A stretch of 64,000 nucleotides of DNA. Source: Balanoglossus misakiensis. Taxonomy: Eukaryota > Hemichordata. The notes beneath the pieces are model-generated. The model ran no database searches. It was not told the DNA's origin and was given only the letters and a program-made list of their open reading frames with translations. Below are positions 59,612 through 64,000 of this stretch, piece after piece (position 1 is the first letter of the stretch; each line of letters starts with the position of its first letter). A program made the position numbers and the translations under genes. Location of the stretch: positions 5,704,001 through 5,768,000 of the forward strand of contig CM082591.2 of NCBI GenBank assembly GCA_040954595.2. The letters are read 5' to 3'.

Positions 59612-60165
59612 TGTAGTGTAACGTAGGAGAAGTTTGCTGTTGTTTTGTGACCAGGTGTGTTTTCGCTTACTTTCGTAATTTGAATATTTGCGTGACCAGG
59701 TGTGGTGCATTCATTATTTTCCCCATATAAAAAGCCCGCAGGGTGTGTTGCGGCGTAGCTACTAATTTGGACTTGCCCGTGTGAGCTGTTCTGTTCCTCG
59801 CCGGCTTGGAAGCCGTCTTGTTTCATGCTGCCCTCGTCTGGAAACCGCGCCCAGAAGTCATGCTACCTCATAGGGGGAATTCGTCCGAAAGCCGTGCCGT
59901 CTACCGGGGAATTGTGCCAGAACGCTACTCGGACTGGACGTCGTTGTTGGGACTGCACGTCGCTGTTGGGACTGCCAGCGTGCCGTAACAGTAGACAATA
60001 CTGTTTGGCCTATAGTTCAATCTGTATTGCTTCACGCGATATATGGTAACAAATTTTAACCTATGTGATAATCTGTGGACAAATTAAAGCATAATGTATC
60101 TCGTGTATGGAACAACATTATTGACATCCAATGTTAAATGTGGTGGCGGCGCCGTCTGGAATTCG
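59612..60165 (+). mobile_element. LTR-like segment (tentative)
   Basis: The block starts TGTAGTGTAACG and has a tandem-like pair of GTGACCAGGTGTG (about 59649 and 59693). A strong TATA box TATAAAAAG lies at 59726-59734, a 74-codon cysteine-containing frame starts with ATG at 59825, and an ATTAAA polyadenylation-like signal lies at about 60085. It is followed near 60141 by TGGTGGCGGCGCCGTCTGG, which could be a tRNA primer-binding site. This is the order of U3, R, U5 and PBS in a retrotransposon LTR. No target duplication and no gag or pol follow. A small RNA polymerase II gene is the alternative. Confidence 0.3.
59726..59734 (+). promoter_or_regulatory. TATA box
   Basis: TATAAAAAG followed by GC-rich sequence at the expected start-site distance; the clearest core promoter motif in the window. 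Confidence 0.4.
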
Positions 60166-62094
60166 TGATAAATATACGCGGACTACGGTATCGACAATGC
60201 CCATTGTTCAACGGTTGACGCAGCCATGCGACTGACATGACAGCGCTCTGTCAATCTACCTTGAACTGACAGCAATGTCACTTCGGACATGTATGTGACA
60301 CGAGACACAAGGCGAGAGGTGCGTCAAGTCCGTCAAGTCACTGCCTAACACCCTGCTGGGCTGTCCGTCTCCCCGAAGGGTACTTTCACAAATCCCCGTT
60401 GACGACACGGCCTCCGTGGGAGACACTTGTTTGTTCGTGTCGTTGCAAAGGAATTTCGTGGCGTGCTTTCACCATGTTCACTGCATTGAAGACGCGCCAA
60501 CAAAGCTGCACATAATTATCTTGTCGCAGGATGTTCGCGTCAACTCAAATTGACACCAGCGAATACTTGAAGTCACATGTCAATCATTGTAATTGACAGG
60601 TCTTGATATCCGACGCACGAGCGCGACAATTGACAGCGTGTATGGATCGCGCATTCAATGACGCGATTGTTCGTTTGCTTTTCGCGCCGTTACCACCGTC
60701 CCAAGCAATACAGAGGTATTTACAAAATCAAATATCTTCTAGCTATCTTGTGTGAAGTTTTGCCATGCAGCCTGATATTTTTTGTAACTTACAAGAATAA
60801 AAAGTCTGGAGTCGCTGCATATATATAATTAGTCAAGTTTGTACGATAAACTTTACCTGTTTCTTCAGAAATGTCAGCTTATGTACAAAGTGGCTTACTT
60901 GGAAAGGAAATCCGACCACCCGCTTTGATTTCAGTGGCTAACATGTTAATATAAGACTCGTGTATTCGTGTTATCGACACAAAATAAACTGAACCAGACA
61001 CTCTGTCAATAAATGGTGTTAACTTCCACACTCGTTTATTCGAACAATAGGCCTGTTCGAACAATATCGGAACTCACTCTGGTTCTCTCCCTGTTCATGT
61101 CACTATCTGTCTGTCTGTCTGTCTCTGTCTGTCTGCGTGTACATTTGTAACATATCATAATGCATGAATGGAAACATTACAAGTATGGTATTCTTTCAGT
61201 AAACGTTATTGCGCACCTCGCGCGTCACGGACTGTACATTCTTCAATCTGGTCTGCTTTTCCAATCTCCCAACTCTCTCCTATTTCCTGTCCGCCCGTCC
61301 GTTCATATGCCCGTCTGTCCCTGCATGTGTCTCTCCGGGCCCACTTTCTCCCTCCCTCCCCTCTCTTCTCTCTGTCCCCATATGTCCCTCCCTCATCTCT
61401 CTCTCCAAACGACACGAGCTAGTGAAAGTTCCCTTGATCCTCACACACTACAGTACATCACAGACAATACATGTACTAGCTCTAATCAATGTTACCCAAC
61501 AAGTTAAGTCGATTACGTAGTTAGTTAGGCGAAGACAATAGCATTTAGCACACAGGGGAGGTGATAATGGTGGATTAAGATAATTAATCAGCATGGGTAA
61601 GTAACACGTTAACACGTAATAAAAGAGCCTGTTGTTCTTTGGCTGACGCCCAATTTGTAACAGTTAAGCCGATTATAAATAATTACACTTGAAATCTGAT
61701 ATATTGTTAGACTGCGTTTTCTGCGTCCAGCCATGGTCCAGTCCAATGTACTGTAATTTTACACCCGATGATTTCGACACACGATGTATATAGTGAAAAC
61801 TCCGATATAGATTGAAAGTTATGTTTTGACACACACTGTCAACAGGTGGTTATGACGTGAAAAGGGCTGCAGCAAGAAAAACACGATGGACTACAGTGTG
61901 AAAGCAAAATATTCCATTCTTTTAGATTCGCGAAGCGTCTCTTCAGGTGATCTGTACTGAAACTGATAGCTTAGTTTTGAAGGGCAGAGTATGAGAAGCG
62001 AACCGCTGCGATTCGGGTAAACTGCAGGTACCATTTGCAGCCAACAGAATTCAAAACCCTCACTGGGGGCGCTATAACGTCCGCACATCTTCGA
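60166..62094. other. Intergenic, TCTG microsatellite and CT-rich tract
   Basis: A TCTG run lies at 61106-61135 and a pyrimidine-rich tract at about 61255-61410. Frames through the tract are low complexity and not genes. Confidence 0.4.
61106..61135 (+). repeat. TCTG microsatellite
   Basis: Seven TCTG-type units with one interruption. Confidence 0.85.
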
Positions 62095-62280
62095 AACCCA
62101 TTTATGAAGGGCCAGTACCAGACTTGCTCCAAGTCTATGAGCTTCGTTATTTCATAATAACCAGCCCCGAATTCGAAACTCAGCTCAGTACCAGAAACTC
62201 GCCCAAAGCTAGCAATTACACGAAAAGTATTGAGAATCTTTATAGAGACATATAATTCCAAAGCGGCTAGTGGGCGAGTC
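62095..62280 (-). repeat. Dispersed repeat E, copy 2 (reversed)
   Basis: Read on the minus strand it shows GACTCGCCCACTAGCCGC, TCTCAATACTTT, GGGCGAGTTTCTGG, ACTGAGCTGAGTTTCG and CATAGACTTGGAGCAAGTCT in the same order as 38108-38345, with about 50 bases less spacer. Confidence 0.6.
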
Positions 62281-62808
62281 TAGGTTAGTAACGTTGCCGA
62301 GAAACAAACGCAGAGCCGGCGCCATTGTTTTTCCTCGAGTAATAAAAGATAAAAAACGTACTAAGCTGGGCGCTTAGCATCATTGTGATGGTAGAGAGAG
62401 CCAACACAGATCAAACATTCACAAGAAATAAAAGAAGACGAGATAGACAAATCAGTGCTCTAATTATGCTTTATTGGCTGCAAATACTGCTAGCTGTTAT
62501 CCCAAAATCACCATGCAAACGTATGCATTTTAACGCTATTCGTGACACGAAAAGTAACAATAACTATACCCAGTACCCTAATGAGTTTTCTAGTATCAGT
62601 GTTCTTATACATGCAGAGACTGATTCATAGAGGAAGTTTCACAAATACGTTCGACGTGAAGGGCTTATTCTTCGGTCACAGTGCGGAGAGACATCCAGAG
62701 TTGACATGATTGGTGTTGTTGTCAGTGTTGTTTTTGTCACCGCTGCACGTCTAATCATTCTGCAAATAACAAGTACATGTACATATAAGTGATTTATGAA
62801 ATAATCAA

Positions 62809-63011
62809 TTCACTCACCCACTCACCCACTCACTCATTCATTCACTCGCTCGCTCGCTCGCCCATTCATTCATTCATTCATTCATTCATTCGTCCATTCA
62901 TTCATTCATTCATTCGTTCGTTCGTTCGTTCGTTCGTTCGTTCGTTCATTCATTCATTCATTCATTCATTCATTCATTCATTCATTCATTCATTCATTCA
63001 TTCATTCATTC
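62809..63011 (+). repeat. Compound tetranucleotide array (TCAC, TCGC, TTCA, TTCG)
   Basis: About 200 bases of 4-bp units. Blocks of CACT, CGCT, ATTC and GTTC units alternate, with a homogeneous GTTC block inside ATTC blocks, showing local unit conversion. It lies about 140 bases past the stop codon of the fucolectin-like gene. Confidence 0.95.
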
Positions 63012-63077
63012 TTGGCTACCAAAAGAAACTATCGCTCTAATCCAACCGCATTTGATAATTTTGTAATTCTTTTATAG

Positions 63078-63083
63078 TTTAAT
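63078..63083 (-). promoter_or_regulatory. ATTAAA polyadenylation signal candidate
   Basis: On the minus strand ATTAAA lies about 65 bases after the fucolectin-like stop codon. It is the common variant of AATAAA. Confidence 0.4.
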
Positions 63084-63147
63084 TATTATTATCGTCATTC
63101 TTGAGGTCAGTCTTTCTGAAATTTCTGAAACAATACGTACCACGTCC

Positions 63148-63940
63148 TCAGAACACTTCCAGTTCACACAAAGCAATCCTTCGCACGTTATCGCCTTCTT
63201 TCTGCATTGTGACATTTCTGCCAAAGACTGGACCGGGAGAGCAGTAAACCGTTATTTCATTGTAAGCTTCACCACCAGGTATATAGTCAGCACATACTTC
63301 TCCGTCAACCAATATCTTGGAATTTGAGTTTTTACCTGAATGTAAAGGAGGTGAAGATGTTTACAAAGATAGGGCCTAAGTCAAATATAGGAAAATAGTA
63401 TTGAACACTATCTTAAAGAGGTCCTATTAACTCAGTGCACATGTGCTTTGATCCAAATTTGAATAATACCATTTCGCGGAGAAAAATATATCACTGTACA
63501 CTTGGATAACCAGATTGGTACAAATAACATTAATAAGTAGTTTTGACAGCTATAGGCCTAAAGAAGAATATATTGAAAAACAGTGCAATAGCCAATTGTA
63601 GCCTACTGCAATTTTTTTCAGGACAAACTCATTTTCAGAACTCCACGAGACTATATCAGATCTCGCGTGGTTAGGCAGTGTATATGGGAGGACGCCCTCT
63701 TTTGATATTCCTTGCTGTACTTACATCCGTAATTGTCACATTCCGTCGGGTGTATCAGTTTCACGCCTTCAATGAGGTACGCGCGTCCTAAATCAACCTG
63801 GAATCCAGGTTGAACGACCATCTCACCAGAATCGGCGCAAGTATTTATATCGCCATCGACAAGGAACGGGTAGGTGTCTTCTGTAGATCCGGTCAAGTGA
63901 ATTCCCCGAACAGTTTTACCATTGGCCAAGTTCTCTGAAT
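63148..63940 (-). CDS. Fucolectin-like (F-type lectin fold) protein, last two exons, 5' partial
   Basis: On the minus strand an exon runs 63940-63725 (acceptor TTACAG, donor GTAAGT) and the last exon 63335-63148 (acceptor CATTCAG, stop TGA at 63150-63148); both junctions are phase 1. Together they give about 133 residues that read as one fucolectin/tachylectin-4/pentraxin-1 domain: ENLANGKTV at the start, FLVDGDINTCADSG, then FQVDLGRAYLIEGVKL, then VYCSPGPVFGRNV, ending in the typical LCELEVF directly before the stop. The domain is a galactose-binding-like jelly roll, usually in secreted or cell-surface proteins. The canonical fucose-binding RGDCCxER motif is absent; its place holds PTECDNYGCKNS, so fucose binding is doubtful. 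Upstream exons (signal peptide and any other domains) lie beyond the window edge. Confidence 0.85.
63336..63724 (-). other. Intron of the fucolectin-like gene
   Basis: 389-base intron with GTAAGT donor and CATTCAG acceptor; no repeat or nested feature seen. Confidence 0.8.
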
Positions 63941-63975
63941 CTGTAAGTTTCCATATTAGGCTTTAGATCGTCTCA

Positions 63976-63986
63976 TGCGCATGCGC
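63976..63986. promoter_or_regulatory. NRF-1-type palindrome TGCGCATGCGC
   Basis: A perfect match to the NRF-1 consensus, lying in the upstream intron of the fucolectin-like gene at the window edge. Function is unproven. Confidence 0.2.
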
Positions 63987-64000
63987 CTAATTTCGTGGGT

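Noticed and set aside
61168-61520. Overlapping frames rich in Ser, Pro and Leu on the plus strand
   Set aside because: They translate a CT-rich low-complexity tract.
62789-63040. HSFI-repeat protein frame
   Set aside because: It is the translation of the ATTC/GTTC microsatellite.

Overview
This is animal genomic DNA: gene-poor, AT-leaning (roughly 40 percent GC by eye), with GT-AG introns and vertebrate-type splice signals. It is densely seeded with miniature inverted-repeat transposons (MITEs) and simple repeats. The gene families fit an invertebrate deuterostome (cephalochordate or hemichordate type) or another marine invertebrate. That placement is inference and I could not fix the species. 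Nothing in the window looks bacterial or viral.

Genes. Only three loci have firm coding evidence. (1) 2911-5303, plus strand: a two-exon gene for a 149-residue secreted protein with a signal peptide, a Lys-Arg cleavage site and four cysteines. It looks like a neuropeptide or hormone precursor, but I cannot assign it to a family. Its intron carries a MITE. (2) 54903-56123, plus strand: a complete 406-codon single coding exon for an N-terminal RASSF protein of the RASSF9/RASSF10 type, with an acceptor site just before the start codon. (3) 63148-63940, minus strand: the last two coding exons of a fucolectin-like (F-type lectin / F5/8 C fold) protein; its 5' part lies beyond the window. Weaker candidates are a membrane-protein-like ORF at 35560-36177 and a donor-terminated ORF at 29021-29334.

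Mobile DNA. Three separate MITE families all insert at TTAA, as piggyBac-type elements do. Family A is about 350 bp (7318, 9191, 19229, 42334, 45182, 48021). Family B is about 200 bp (13453, 22071, 32397, 34575, 37292, 57730). Family C is about 340 bp (3197, 18002, 26870, 32795, 41099). Two further elements have TAA or TTA duplications, as PIF/Harbinger does (10690, 57262). A CAGTC-ended element lies at 1710, a repeat seen twice in opposite orientation lies at 38108 and 62095, and an LTR-like segment may lie at 59612.

Other structure. Four compact hairpins (44086, 48835, 52676, 9683) have the size of microRNA precursors or very small palindromic elements. Microsatellites, a degenerate minisatellite (14249) and five C or G homopolymer runs are scattered through the rest. 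The genes show no sign of working together; they appear to be unrelated neighbours separated by long noncoding DNA.
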